DNA of 64,000 nucleotides from Sphaerisporangium melleum (lineage in GTDB: Bacteria; Actinomycetota; Actinomycetes; Streptosporangiales; Streptosporangiaceae). How positions within the stretch are numbered: position 1 is the first letter of the stretch; each line of letters opens with the position of its first letter. A program made the translations under genes and the position numbers. The stretch spans positions 276,273 to 340,272 of the forward strand of contig NZ_BMNT01000001.1 of NCBI RefSeq assembly GCF_014646695.1. Direction: 5' to 3'. Below the pieces are notes generated by a model. It saw only the letters and a list, made by a program, of their open reading frames with translations. It was not told the DNA's origin and made no database searches. This document shows positions 1 to 8,621 of this stretch, in pieces.

Positions 1-688
1 CCTGCCACGCCTTGAGGTGATCGCGCATGACCTGGCGGGCCGGCGGCCAGTGGGCGCAGATCTTGGCCAGTGCCAGGTCACCCTTCGACAGCGCGGTGCC
101 CCCGGAGTTGACCCGGTTGAAGATGTCGACGACGACCTCGACGTCCTTGTCCGGTCCGGTGATCTTCTCCTCGTGGAACTCCCGTTCCAGAAGCTGGTAG
201 AGCCGGTTCAGGCGTTCCAGATAGAGGGAGAAGTTCTCCGGCATGGCGCTGAAGTCCTTGAAGAAGGGCTGCAGACCTTCGGTGAACAGACGCGTGACGT
301 CCACCCATCGCGGGTCGTCGCGCATCTTCGCCGGCGCGTAGAACTCGAAGCTCTCATCCTCGACGTTGAAGCGCAGGCCGGTGAACGCCGCGGCGTCCCC
401 CTCGAAGAAGGCGGGCGCCTGGCCGCGGATGACGCCGTACAGCGAGGTGATCCGCTGCTGTCCATCGAGCAACAGCGATCGCACCCCGCCGTCCGTCGCG
501 CCGCCGCGTACGGCCGTCTGCTCCGGCGCGGTCTCCCAGAGCAGCAGTCCGCCGACCGGGTAGCCGCGGTACAGCGAGCGCATCAGCCCGCGCACCTGGT
601 CGCGGTTCCAGACGTACCCCCGTTGGAACTCCGGGAGCAGCACCGTGCCGTTGTCGATCTGATGGAGAAGTACCGAGAGCTTGGCCAT
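1..688 (-). CDS. DUF262 (GmrS-like) nuclease-family protein, C-terminus beyond window
   Basis: The gene enters from the left edge, so only its N-terminal 229 codons are visible. It starts at ATG 688. The family motif LLLDGQQRITSLYG lies near residue 72 and the second conserved block FNRVNSGGTALSKGDLALAK near residue 198. These define the DUF262/ParB-like domain found in the GmrS half of GmrSD modification-dependent restriction enzymes and in many phage-defence genes. The DGQQR motif belongs to the NTP-dependent nuclease-like fold. It follows the helicase gene by 72 bases on the same strand and is probably cotranscribed with it. Whether a C-terminal HNH (DUF1524) domain follows cannot be seen. 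The family call is firm; the role in defence is inferred from context. Confidence 0.88.
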   Translation of the reverse strand, partial: MAKLSVLLHQIDNGTVLLPEFQRGYVWNRDQVRGLMRSLYRGYPVGGLLLWETAPEQTAVRGGATDGGVRSLLLDGQQRITSLYGVIRGQAPAFFEGDAAAFTGLRFNVEDESFEFYAPAKMRDDPRWVDVTRLFTEGLQPFFKDFSAMPENFSLYLERLNRLYQLLEREFHEEKITGPDKDVEVVVDIFNRVNSGGTALSKGDLALAKICAHWPPARQVMRDHLKAWQ

Positions 689-760
689 GACCCGCCTTCA
701 GGTAAAACGATGTGCCGGAGATGATCGCCGTACGCTTCGCAAGCGAACGATAACCGTTGG

Positions 761-2854
761 TCACTCGATGGAACCGTCCAGGAATGGACTTGGATTGCCG
801 TGCCAGGAGACGTGCAGCCGTTCGCGGGCTCTGGTGCAGGCGACGAACAGCAGGCACCGTTCACGTTGCAGGTCCTGGGTGTGGGTCACCGCGTCCTCCT
901 CGGACGGGGTGACGGCGCTCGACGAGGGCACGGCGTGCTCGCCCACCCCGATGACCGCGACGCATCGGAACTCCAGCCCTTTCATGCGGTGCATCGTGCC
1001 CGCGCGCACCACGTCCTCAGGGCCTCCCGCCTTGGCGAGCGACCGCGCCGGGATACCGGCCTGGTTGAGGACGGTGACCGCGGAGTCGGCGAGGACGTTG
1101 GAGCGCGCGGCGATGCCGATCTCCTCCGGCGCGACGCCCATGTCCCGCCATTCACCGACCTTGCGGGCGAGCGCGTCGAGCTCCTCCTTCTGCGTACGGA
1201 ACCCGTGCAGCTCTGGCGGGAAGCCGTGCACCTGGGAGCGGTAACCGGCCACGGTGTCCAGGCCGCCGTCCATGTCGTCGATGGCCTCACCGCGCAGCAT
1301 GCCGAGGCTCCAGGCGAGGATCTCGGCCGTGGTCCGGTAGTTCACGGTGAGCCGGGAAGATCGGCCCGCGACGTTGACGCCGACCTCGCGCAGCGAGACG
1401 CGGCTGCTGTAGATGCGCTGGTGGGTGTCCCCGGCGATGAACATGTCGTCGGGGCCCTGCGCGACCGCCGCGCGGAGGAAGCGCCACTGCACCGGGTGCA
1501 GGTCCTGGGCCTCGTCGACGATGACGTGCCGGTACGGCTTGTCCGCGCGCTCGTCGAGCAGCCTGGTGGCCTCGGCGCAGATGGTCTCGTGCGTCCAATA
1601 TCGCCGGCGTTTCAGTTCTTCCTCGAACTCCCAGATCACCTGCCACAGCTGCGCGCGCTGCCGGGTGCCGAGCCCGCGTCCGCGTCCTTCGCGCTTGGCG
1701 GCCAGGTATTCGGCGGCGTTGGTCACCCGCTGGGCGAGCACCACGTGCCGCCACTCCTCGGCCAGGAAGGTCTCGGTGAACGGCGCGTCGAGCCGTTTGA
1801 CGATGCGACGCCAGATCTCCTTCTCCTCCTTGTCGCGCAGGATCGCCGGGCGGCCGTGCCGTTCGGCGAAGACCTGGTAGGAGAGCTGGTCGACGTGGCG
1901 TACCTCGATCCGGTCGAGGATCGCCGGCGAGTCGGCCAGCAGGCGTAACCCGGCTTCCAGCGAGGTGGAGAGGGTCGAGGTGAACGTGGTCAGCAGCACC
2001 TGGCCGGCGCCGGATCCGGCGAGATGGTGCGCACGGTGCAGGGCGACCACGGTTTTGCCGGTGCCCGGCCCTCCGGTGATCCGCGCGGGCCCGCTGAACG
2101 TAGCGTTCGCCACCTGGTACTGGGTGGGATGCAGGTAGATCCGCCACAGCGCGAAGGGGTGCCGGAAGACCTCCATGAGTTCTCGGGGTCCGTCCACCAG
2201 CACCACCTGCTCGGGCGTGCGTTCCACGGCCGCGGAGAGGTCCTCGGTGTCGTACGGCTCCCGCGCGGGCGCGGCGCCGAGCTCGGCCCACACCTGTTCG
2301 GGGGTGAACCCGGCCGCCAGCCCGTACAGGGCCTGCCACTGGTTGTGCGGCAGGAACGCCTGTGCGGCCTCAAGCTGGCTCACGTGGGTGAGCGCGCGTG
2401 CGAAGGCCAGGGTCTGCTCGTCCACGCCGAGGCCGGTCAGGTCGGCGTCGCGGACGTCCTCGAACAGCAGCGTGGTGGCGGTCCCGGTGTGGCGCCGCAG
2501 CTCGGGCAGGGTGGCGTCGATCGCGGCCACGTCACGGATCTCGATGCGCCCGGTCGCGGCGTTGACCGAGGCGCGCCGCCGTTCGGCCCACGCGATGGCC
2601 TCGTCGTGCGGGAGCACTTTCAGCAGGGTGAAGGTGTCGCCGGAATCGGGGGCGAGGACGACGCCTCGCCAGAACAGGTCGATACGGATGGTGCGGAAGC
2701 GGTCGTCACGCGCGTTGCGCAGCTTCTCCAGGTGCAACCCCGCATGGGTGGCGTGCTCGAACTTGGTGAAGACCTCGGTGACCCGGTCCTGTACGGACCG
2801 TTCCAGTTTGCCGAAGTCCTTCAGGAAGTCCTTGTCGATCCCGAGCTTCGCCAC
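761..2854 (-). CDS. UvrD/Rep-type helicase with RelE/ParE-like N-terminal domain
   Basis: About 697 residues. The first ~95 residues resemble a RelE/ParE toxin fold (LEKLRNARDDRFRTIRIDLF, then LLKVLPHDEAIAWAERRR). An SF1A helicase core follows: Walker A GGPGTGKT near residue 260, DEAQD Walker B near 447, and an UvrD C-terminal half with TMHRMKGLEFRCVAVIG. ATP-dependent 3'-5' DNA unwinding is the family activity; the toxin-like domain may bind RNA or regulate. GTG 2854 is chosen because AGGAG lies four bases upstream and the protein then begins VAKLGIDKDF; an in-frame GTG at 2866 is possible. It sits between a kinase gene (83-96 base gap) and a DUF262 gene, suggesting a three-gene operon. No catalytic RelE residues were confirmed. 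Confidence 0.9.
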   Translation of the reverse strand: MAKLGIDKDFLKDFGKLERSVQDRVTEVFTKFEHATHAGLHLEKLRNARDDRFRTIRIDLFWRGVVLAPDSGDTFTLLKVLPHDEAIAWAERRRASVNAATGRIEIRDVAAIDATLPELRRHTGTATTLLFEDVRDADLTGLGVDEQTLAFARALTHVSQLEAAQAFLPHNQWQALYGLAAGFTPEQVWAELGAAPAREPYDTEDLSAAVERTPEQVVLVDGPRELMEVFRHPFALWRIYLHPTQYQVANATFSGPARITGGPGTGKTVVALHRAHHLAGSGAGQVLLTTFTSTLSTSLEAGLRLLADSPAILDRIEVRHVDQLSYQVFAERHGRPAILRDKEEKEIWRRIVKRLDAPFTETFLAEEWRHVVLAQRVTNAAEYLAAKREGRGRGLGTRQRAQLWQVIWEFEEELKRRRYWTHETICAEATRLLDERADKPYRHVIVDEAQDLHPVQWRFLRAAVAQGPDDMFIAGDTHQRIYSSRVSLREVGVNVAGRSSRLTVNYRTTAEILAWSLGMLRGEAIDDMDGGLDTVAGYRSQVHGFPPELHGFRTQKEELDALARKVGEWRDMGVAPEEIGIAARSNVLADSAVTVLNQAGIPARSLAKAGGPEDVVRAGTMHRMKGLEFRCVAVIGVGEHAVPSSSAVTPSEEDAVTHTQDLQRERCLLFVACTRARERLHVSWHGNPSPFLDGSIE

Positions 2855-2949
2855 GCCACTCCTCACCTCTCATCGCGAACCTGCACCGGGCACGCACCTG
2901 CCCATCGCCTTTCGGGCGAGGGCCGTTAGCGTGCGTCCGGAAATCGTTG

Positions 2950-4506
2950 TCACCGCTCTGCACCGAGGTCCCGCAGCATCTCCCGGACCTTGACCACGTT
3001 CGGATGGTGCGCGCCGTACCGCCCCTCCAGGTCGGGAAGCAGGCCGGTCAGCGTGCGCCGCGCCGCGGCCCTGTTCCCCGTCCCCAGTTCGAGCAGACCG
3101 ATCTGCCGCCGCAGCTCCAGGATGCGCTCCTCGTCGACGCCGAGCTCCCTCTCGTCGTCGAGCAGCCGGCGGAACTGCGCGAGCGCCAGGTCCGTCTCGC
3201 CGATCACGGCGTGGCAGTGGGCCTCCATCAGTCTGCAGCGGAGCACGAGGTCGTCCGATGGCCCCTTGGCCGTGGTCAGGTCGGCGGCGAGCTCGCGGAA
3301 CAGCGGGGCGGCCCGGCGGTAGTCGCCGCCGAGGAACAGCACGTCGGCGAGCTCGATGCGTACCTCGATCATCTCGGGACGCCGCGCCACGAACGTGGCG
3401 GCCCCGGCCTGGAGCAGCTCTGACAGTACTTCGGCCGCCTCGCCGAACCGGGACGCGGTCCTGAGCTTCTCCGCGCGCTTTCTGGCGTCGGCGACCTCGG
3501 CGGGTGCCGGTGCGTCGCGCTCTCTCCCAGAGGTGGTCGGGCCTGGCGGCTCGGCTCGGCCGACGATTTTGGCGTACATGCGGGTGGGGTAGGGCGTGGC
3601 GAGGTCCACGTAGCCGGGGAACGGCGGCAGATCCGCGCAGAATTCGAGCAGCCCGGCGTACACCTCGCCGGCGGACGCGGGCCGGTCCTCGGGGTTCTTG
3701 GCGAGCATCCGCAGGACGAGGCGTTCCAGCCCTTCCGGTACGTCGGGCCGCCGGCCGCGCAGGGCCCGCGGCTCGCGGTCGGTGTGGTTGCGCATCGAGG
3801 CGAGCGCGGTGTCGCCCTTGAACTGGTTGTCCTTGGCGAGCATCTCGTCGAGGACGACGGCCAGCGAGTACAGGTCGGTGCGCGGTCCGACGATGCCCGC
3901 GGCGGCCTGTTCGGGCGCCATGTACTCGGGGGTGCCGAGGGCGATGCCGGTGCGGGTGAGCCGGGTCTCGGTGGACGACAGGGCCGCGGCCACGCCGAAG
4001 TCGAGCACCTTGACGGTGCCGTCGGCGCAGAGCATGAGGTTGCCCGGTTTGAGATCCCGGTGCACCAGGGACCGGGCATGGGCGGCGGACAGCACCGAGC
4101 ACACCTGTGCGGCGATGGCGGCGGCCCAGGCGACGGGGATCTCGCCGTCCTCGCGGATCTCGTCGAGCAGGTCCGACAGGGAGCAGCCGTCGATGAGCTG
4201 CATGACCAGGTACAGATCGTCGCCGAGGGAGCCGCAGTCGTACACGTTGGGAACTCCGGGGTGCTCCAGCCCGGCGGTGATGCGGGACTCGCGGACGAAC
4301 CGCTTGGTGAGCTCGTCGTCGGGCCTGCCGTCCGGCAGCCGGTCGACCCGGATGAACTTGACCGCGACCCGCCGGTCGAGACGTTTGTCGTGGCCGAACC
4401 AGACCTCTCCCATCCCGCCGGATCGGCGCGACAACGGGTCCAGTTCGTACCGCTCGGCGATGGTCATCTTGCGGTTCGGAGCGGGCCGCCTTTCCCCTAA
4501 GGCCAT
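2950..4506 (-). CDS. Ser/Thr protein kinase with TPR-like C-terminal region
   Basis: About 518 residues, cytoplasmic, with no membrane segment. The Hanks-type core has a GGMGEVW glycine loop, VAVKFI with the ATP-binding lysine, HRDLKPGN near residue 147 and DFGVA near 168, so all catalytic residues are present. Residues ~300-518 are helical, alanine/leucine-rich repeats of TPR type (FGEAAEVLSELL, YRRAAPLFRELA). The start is uncertain: ATG 4506 keeps it clear of the divergent gene, but ATG 4467 just before the kinase domain is also possible and neither has a strong Shine-Dalgarno. It leads the leftward set that continues into the helicase and DUF262 genes. Actinomycetes have many such kinases; coupling to the helicase/nuclease is inferred from gene order. 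Confidence 0.88.
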   Translation of the reverse strand: MALGERRPAPNRKMTIAERYELDPLSRRSGGMGEVWFGHDKRLDRRVAVKFIRVDRLPDGRPDDELTKRFVRESRITAGLEHPGVPNVYDCGSLGDDLYLVMQLIDGCSLSDLLDEIREDGEIPVAWAAAIAAQVCSVLSAAHARSLVHRDLKPGNLMLCADGTVKVLDFGVAAALSSTETRLTRTGIALGTPEYMAPEQAAAGIVGPRTDLYSLAVVLDEMLAKDNQFKGDTALASMRNHTDREPRALRGRRPDVPEGLERLVLRMLAKNPEDRPASAGEVYAGLLEFCADLPPFPGYVDLATPYPTRMYAKIVGRAEPPGPTTSGRERDAPAPAEVADARKRAEKLRTASRFGEAAEVLSELLQAGAATFVARRPEMIEVRIELADVLFLGGDYRRAAPLFRELAADLTTAKGPSDDLVLRCRLMEAHCHAVIGETDLALAQFRRLLDDERELGVDEERILELRRQIGLLELGTGNRAAARRTLTGLLPDLEGRYGAHHPNVVKVREMLRDLGAER

Positions 4507-4540
4507 AAAGGAAGAAAGTACACGATCAATGCGCGGGTGA

Positions 4541-5914
4541 GTGGCGACATCGGCCACTCGCGTCGCCTGGTGGCCGATCCGTATCATTTCCGCTGTGTCT
4601 GCCAGTCGCGGTCCCGCTGCTCGTCACCAGGGCACGGATGGCCGCGTTCCGGATCGCCGGTCCTGGCGAGGGCTTCCGTTAAGTGTTATTTGGGCACTTA
4701 CGCCGCTTTTCACATGTGGGTTCGGCACCTGTTTCATCTTCGGCCATGCCGCGATACGGACAAGACGCCGCGGCCTGATCTTCGCGGCGGCCGGCTACGG
4801 GGTGCTGTTTCTGCTGTACCTGGTCACCTCCTCCTCTCTCAGCGCGCTTCCGCAGAACGACTGGCGCAACCAGGTGGCCGGGTTCGTGTGGGTGCTCGGG
4901 GTCTGGTTCGGCGGCACCGTGCACGCGTTCATCGTCCGGCCCACCGTCTTCCTCCCGCGCGCGATGTGGTTCCAGCCCCCCTTGAGTCCCCCGGTCACGT
5001 ACTCGCATCCGGCACCTGGCGTGTCGTCGCCGCCTCCCGGATGGACGGCCCCGCCGCCGGCCTCGTATCACCGCCCGCCACCCGTCCGGGACCCCTGGGG
5101 AACGGTGCCCGGGTCCGGCCCCGCTCGCCCGGTCACGGGCGAGCTCGGCCTGCTCGGCCCCTACCGCCTGCTGTCCCGCCTCGGCGAGGGCGGCCAAGGA
5201 ACGGTGTACCTCGCGCAGGCCCCGGACGGACGCGAGGTGGCGGTCAAGGTGCTGCACGCCCGCGTCCACGGGGCCGGCGACGAGCGCGACCGCTTCATGC
5301 GCGAGGTGCTGACCGCGCGCCGGGTGCCGCCGTACGCGACGGCGCGCGTCATCGACGTGGGCGTCGTCGACGACCGGGCGTACGTGGTCAGCGAGTACGT
5401 GCCCGGCCCGTCGCTGGACGCGCTGGTACGGCGTCAGGGCCGGCCGCTCGACGGCGACGGACTCATCCGGCTGGCCATCGCCACCTCCGCCGCGCTGGCC
5501 GGCATCCACGCGGCCGGTGTCGTGCACCGCGACTTCAAGCCGGCGAATGTCCTGCTCGGCCCGGACGGCCCACGGGTGATCGACTTCGGGGTGGCGCGGG
5601 CGCTGGACCACGTCACCACCTCGGGCGGCATGAAGGGCACGCCCGCGTACATGTCACCCGAGCAGGTCTCCGGACGGACGGCCGGCCCCGAGTCGGACCT
5701 GTTCAGCTGGGCGGCGACGATGTTCTACGGCGCGACCGGCGCGGGGCCCTTCCGCGGCGAGACGCCTTTCCAGCTGTTCTCGGCCATCCTGTCCTACCAC
5801 CCCAACCTCTCGGTTCTGCCGCCGATGCTGGTCGGCCCGGTCGCCGCCTGCCTGGAGAAGGAACCGCACAACCGTCCGACGGCCGCCGAACTGATGGTGG
5901 CGATCGTCCAATGA
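4541..5914 (+). CDS. Ser/Thr protein kinase with N-terminal membrane segments
   Basis: 457 residues from GTG 4541. Residues ~46-120 hold three hydrophobic segments (LPLSVIWALTPLFTCGFG, GLIFAAAGYGVLFLLYLV, VAGFVWVLGVWFGG). A Pro-rich linker (PPPGWTAPPPASY) follows, then a Hanks kinase domain from ~residue 205: LGEGGQGTVYLAQ, VAVKVLH, HRDFKPAN near 328 and DFGVARAL near 347. The usual actinobacterial order is kinase first and membrane last, so this membrane-first order is less common. The start is not marked by a clear ribosome site. It is divergent from the TPR kinase with only ~34 bases between the annotated starts. It ends 30 bases from the convergent drmC end, and its substrate is unknown. 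Confidence 0.85.
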   Translation: MATSATRVAWWPIRIISAVSASRGPAARHQGTDGRVPDRRSWRGLPLSVIWALTPLFTCGFGTCFIFGHAAIRTRRRGLIFAAAGYGVLFLLYLVTSSSLSALPQNDWRNQVAGFVWVLGVWFGGTVHAFIVRPTVFLPRAMWFQPPLSPPVTYSHPAPGVSSPPPGWTAPPPASYHRPPPVRDPWGTVPGSGPARPVTGELGLLGPYRLLSRLGEGGQGTVYLAQAPDGREVAVKVLHARVHGAGDERDRFMREVLTARRVPPYATARVIDVGVVDDRAYVVSEYVPGPSLDALVRRQGRPLDGDGLIRLAIATSAALAGIHAAGVVHRDFKPANVLLGPDGPRVIDFGVARALDHVTTSGGMKGTPAYMSPEQVSGRTAGPESDLFSWAATMFYGATGAGPFRGETPFQLFSAILSYHPNLSVLPPMLVGPVAACLEKEPHNRPTAAELMVAIVQ

Positions 5915-5944
5915 GCGGAGCGCGTGCTCATCGGCGCGGCTCGA

Positions 5945-6703
5945 TCAGAGCAGCCGTTCCAGGACGCCTTTGGCGCGCAGCTCGGACACGTGCTCGGCGG
6001 CCCGCAGCGGAGCAGTCCCGCCTCGGACCAGGACGCCCGATTCGATGTTCTTGGCCACGCCCGACTGGGTGAGGTTGGCGCTGGACACCAGCAGCACCCG
6101 CCGGTCGGCCACCGCCAGCTTGGCGTGCATCTTGGCCCCCGGCTCACCGCGCCTGCCGGCCGGCCAGTGCCACACCTCCACCCCGGCGACCGACGCGAAG
6201 GCCAGGGCCGGTTCCGATCCGGCCAGGGCACTGCCCGCGCCCTGCAGCGTCTCGACCACCACCATGACCGGGACCCGGCGGGCCACCGCGCCGGCGAGCG
6301 CGTCCAGCAACGGCGGGTACGGCCTGGCCGAGTACGTCATGAGGATCAGCTCGTGCGTGGCGTGCGCGACGAGGTCGACCAGCACGGGCGCGGTGGCGCG
6401 CACCGGCACCTCGTGGGTCGCGGGCCCGCTCCACACCGACTCGACCCGCACTCCCGCCTCGTGCGCCGCCCACCCGGCGGCGGCGCCCCTGAGGTAGGCG
6501 CCGGCCTCGGCGCCGCTCAGTCCCGCCACCGCGGCGGCGTCCAGCACCCGCCGGGCGATCTCCGGCCACTCCGGCAGCGGGACCGCGTGCACGATCGCCT
6601 CCACGGGCAGCCCCTGTCCCACGGCGAGCCCCAGCGTGCCGGTGTACAGCGGCCCGAGCCGTGCCAGTGCCTGCTCCGCCGCCGCGGCAAAGTCGTCGCT
6701 CAT
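5945..6703 (-). CDS. drmC: DISARM protein DrmC, phospholipase-D-like
   Basis: 252 residues from ATG 6703, 13 bases after drmB stops. A single HKD-type motif (MHAKLAVAD, HxKx4D) is followed by SSANLTQSGVAKNIESG, the hallmark of the PLD nuclease superfamily; one motif per chain implies dimerisation. DrmC is the PLD component of DISARM and has been reported dispensable for protection in the system studied experimentally. It is last in the operon drmD-drmMI-drmA-drmB-drmC, which is the class 1 layout. A longer frame runs upstream to 6796 but overlaps drmB and reads as non-coding Arg/Ser-rich sequence. Confidence 0.92.
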   Translation of the reverse strand: MSDDFAAAAEQALARLGPLYTGTLGLAVGQGLPVEAIVHAVPLPEWPEIARRVLDAAAVAGLSGAEAGAYLRGAAAGWAAHEAGVRVESVWSGPATHEVPVRATAPVLVDLVAHATHELILMTYSARPYPPLLDALAGAVARRVPVMVVVETLQGAGSALAGSEPALAFASVAGVEVWHWPAGRRGEPGAKMHAKLAVADRRVLLVSSANLTQSGVAKNIESGVLVRGGTAPLRAAEHVSELRAKGVLERLL

Positions 6704-6716
6704 CCCGGGCGCCGGA

Positions 6717-8621
6717 TCACGGCACCTCCGGGAAGAGGGCCGGCTCGGACGGGTCGATGGGCACGACGAAGCGCCGGTCCAGGAAGCGGTTGCCACGCTC
6801 GCAGGTGGTCTCCGACACGAACAGGCAGGCGTGGCAGGCGGCGCCGTGCAGGAAGTCCTCGGGGTCGCGCGGCAGCCGCTCGGCGCACAGCGGGTCGGAC
6901 GAGCAGCGCCGCGCCTCGGTGAGCGCGCGGCGGGTCAGGCGGACCAGTTCGTCGGGTTCGGCGAGGGAGACCAGGCCGCCGAGGGTCCCTTCGGCGTCCG
7001 GGACGGCGGTGTAGATGAGGATGCCGCCGCGTGGGTCGTCCTCGTCACCGGCGTAGACGCGTTCGGCGAGGCTGGCCGAGTTGTACCCGCACTCCAGCGC
7101 GATGGTCCTGATCATCAGGTGCGACAGGGTGTGCAGCGCGTAGTAGCGTGCCCCGGGCCAGCCCAGGTACCGGGTGTCCTCGTTGAACGGCTGCCCGGTG
7201 CGGGCCGAGTAACGGTACTCGCGGAACCGCCCGTACGCCTCGTAGTGCAGCTTCATGGCCGCCGAGTCCTCGACGGTCCTCTCCCAGTCGGCCAGCAGGT
7301 CCTCCGGCACCCGCAGGAAGATGCCCTCACCGCGCACCTCGCTCGCCGGAACCCATGTGGGTTTCGACCGGGACAGCGGCGCGCGGGTGACGAGGTTGGG
7401 GTCGTCGGGGTCGGGGGCGTCCAGGCGGGTGAAACCGATCATCGCGCGCACCTCGCGCACCCGCTCCACCTGGATCACGTCCGAGTAGAAGTCCTTGAGC
7501 AGGTTCGGCACGCCGTCGGGGTGGCGGTAGGCGGTGAACTCGTCGCTGGGTTCGGGCAGTTTGGTACCGGAGAAGACCTGCCATTCGGGGGTGCGCAGGT
7601 CGGGGTACCCCTCGGGCTCGCTATCCGCCTCGCCGGCAGCGAGACCGGTCCGGTGGCGTTCGATCGCGGCTAGGAGCTCGTCATCCTGCCATTTCTCGAA
7701 CTCGTAGCTCAGCGGTGGCATCGACCGCAGGAAGGGAAGCGTGTTGGGCCCGGCGACGTGCTGAAGATTCCCCCAGAACTGCTCGACCTTCGCGTCGAGC
7801 TCGCTCGCCCCGCTCTGCGGCACGGCCAGCGCGGACAGGGTCTGGGCGAACCACTGGTTGGACGCGCCGACGACCAGCACGTGCAGCGACCTGGCGCACC
7901 CGGCGAACGTGCCGAGGTGCGGGTGGCGGCCACGGCAGCCCGGCAGGTGTTCCTGGCCGCGCCTGCCCATCACCTCACGGATGTTGCGGTCGGCCGGGCA
8001 GCGCTGGCAGGAGATGCGCACGTTCGCGCCGAGGTTGCCGCCGTAGTCCTCCATCAGCAGGTGCGGCTTCTCCACGGTCGGGCACGTACCGCCGTGGTGC
8101 ACGAACTCCAGGTACGGGAAGTCGTCCAGGTGCCCGGCGCCGCACGCCACGACGAACCGCGCGCCGACCACGAGATTCTTCTTGCGTCCCCTGCCGCACT
8201 CGTGGAAGAACCGCGCCTCGTGCGGCTTGTTCGGTTTGTCGTTCTCGAAGCCGAAGACCCCGGAGTCGATGCGGGCCAGCAGGTTGCACGCGGTGCACCG
8301 CATCCAGCTCGGGAACGGGGCGACCGGAGTGCCGGTGCGCGCCGCTTCGCCGTTCGGGTCCTGGTCCGCGCCAGGTAGCCAGGGGGCCGGCTTCAGCTCT
8401 TTCACCGTCTTGCTGAGCACGGTCTGCACGGCCGCGAGCAGCCGGGGCTCGGTGATCACCACATGCTTGTCGCCGAGTTTCTCATACCTCCAGTCGTCCA
8501 GTCCCTTGACCAGGACCGAGAAGTTCGGCAGGTCAACCAGGGCGCCCACGCCGCTGGTGAACATCAGGTGGCTGGGCCGGACCGTACCGACCCGGCTGCG
8601 GTACTGCGAGTAGCTCGCCAT
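6717..8621 (-). CDS. drmB: DISARM protein DrmB (DUF1998)
   Basis: 634 residues. ATG 8621 overlaps the drmA stop by one base (TGATG), indicating translational coupling. The N-terminus SYSQYRSRVGTVRPSHLMFT and the Cys-containing segments (CTACNLL; CQRCPADRNIREVMGRRGQE) fit DrmB. The C-terminal DUF1998 part has YYALHTLSHLMI, ECGYNSASLAERVY, GGILIYTAVPDAEGTLGG and a Cys-rich end (LHGAACHACLFVSETTCERG), a likely zinc site. In DISARM, DrmA and DrmB form the core complex that loads on foreign DNA; DrmB stimulates the DrmA ATPase. The longer frame to 8927 is rejected as overlap into drmA. Confidence 0.94.
   Translation of the reverse strand: MASYSQYRSRVGTVRPSHLMFTSGVGALVDLPNFSVLVKGLDDWRYEKLGDKHVVITEPRLLAAVQTVLSKTVKELKPAPWLPGADQDPNGEAARTGTPVAPFPSWMRCTACNLLARIDSGVFGFENDKPNKPHEARFFHECGRGRKKNLVVGARFVVACGAGHLDDFPYLEFVHHGGTCPTVEKPHLLMEDYGGNLGANVRISCQRCPADRNIREVMGRRGQEHLPGCRGRHPHLGTFAGCARSLHVLVVGASNQWFAQTLSALAVPQSGASELDAKVEQFWGNLQHVAGPNTLPFLRSMPPLSYEFEKWQDDELLAAIERHRTGLAAGEADSEPEGYPDLRTPEWQVFSGTKLPEPSDEFTAYRHPDGVPNLLKDFYSDVIQVERVREVRAMIGFTRLDAPDPDDPNLVTRAPLSRSKPTWVPASEVRGEGIFLRVPEDLLADWERTVEDSAAMKLHYEAYGRFREYRYSARTGQPFNEDTRYLGWPGARYYALHTLSHLMIRTIALECGYNSASLAERVYAGDEDDPRGGILIYTAVPDAEGTLGGLVSLAEPDELVRLTRRALTEARRCSSDPLCAERLPRDPEDFLHGAACHACLFVSETTCERGNRFLDRRFVVPIDPSEPALFPEVP

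Noticed and set aside
2870..4102. 410-codon frame on the bottom strand
   Set aside because: Out-of-frame shadow of the Ser/Thr kinase; Arg/Pro-rich.
4537..6072. 511-codon frame on the top strand
   Set aside because: Shadow of the membrane kinase, which carries the HRD and DFG motifs in another frame.
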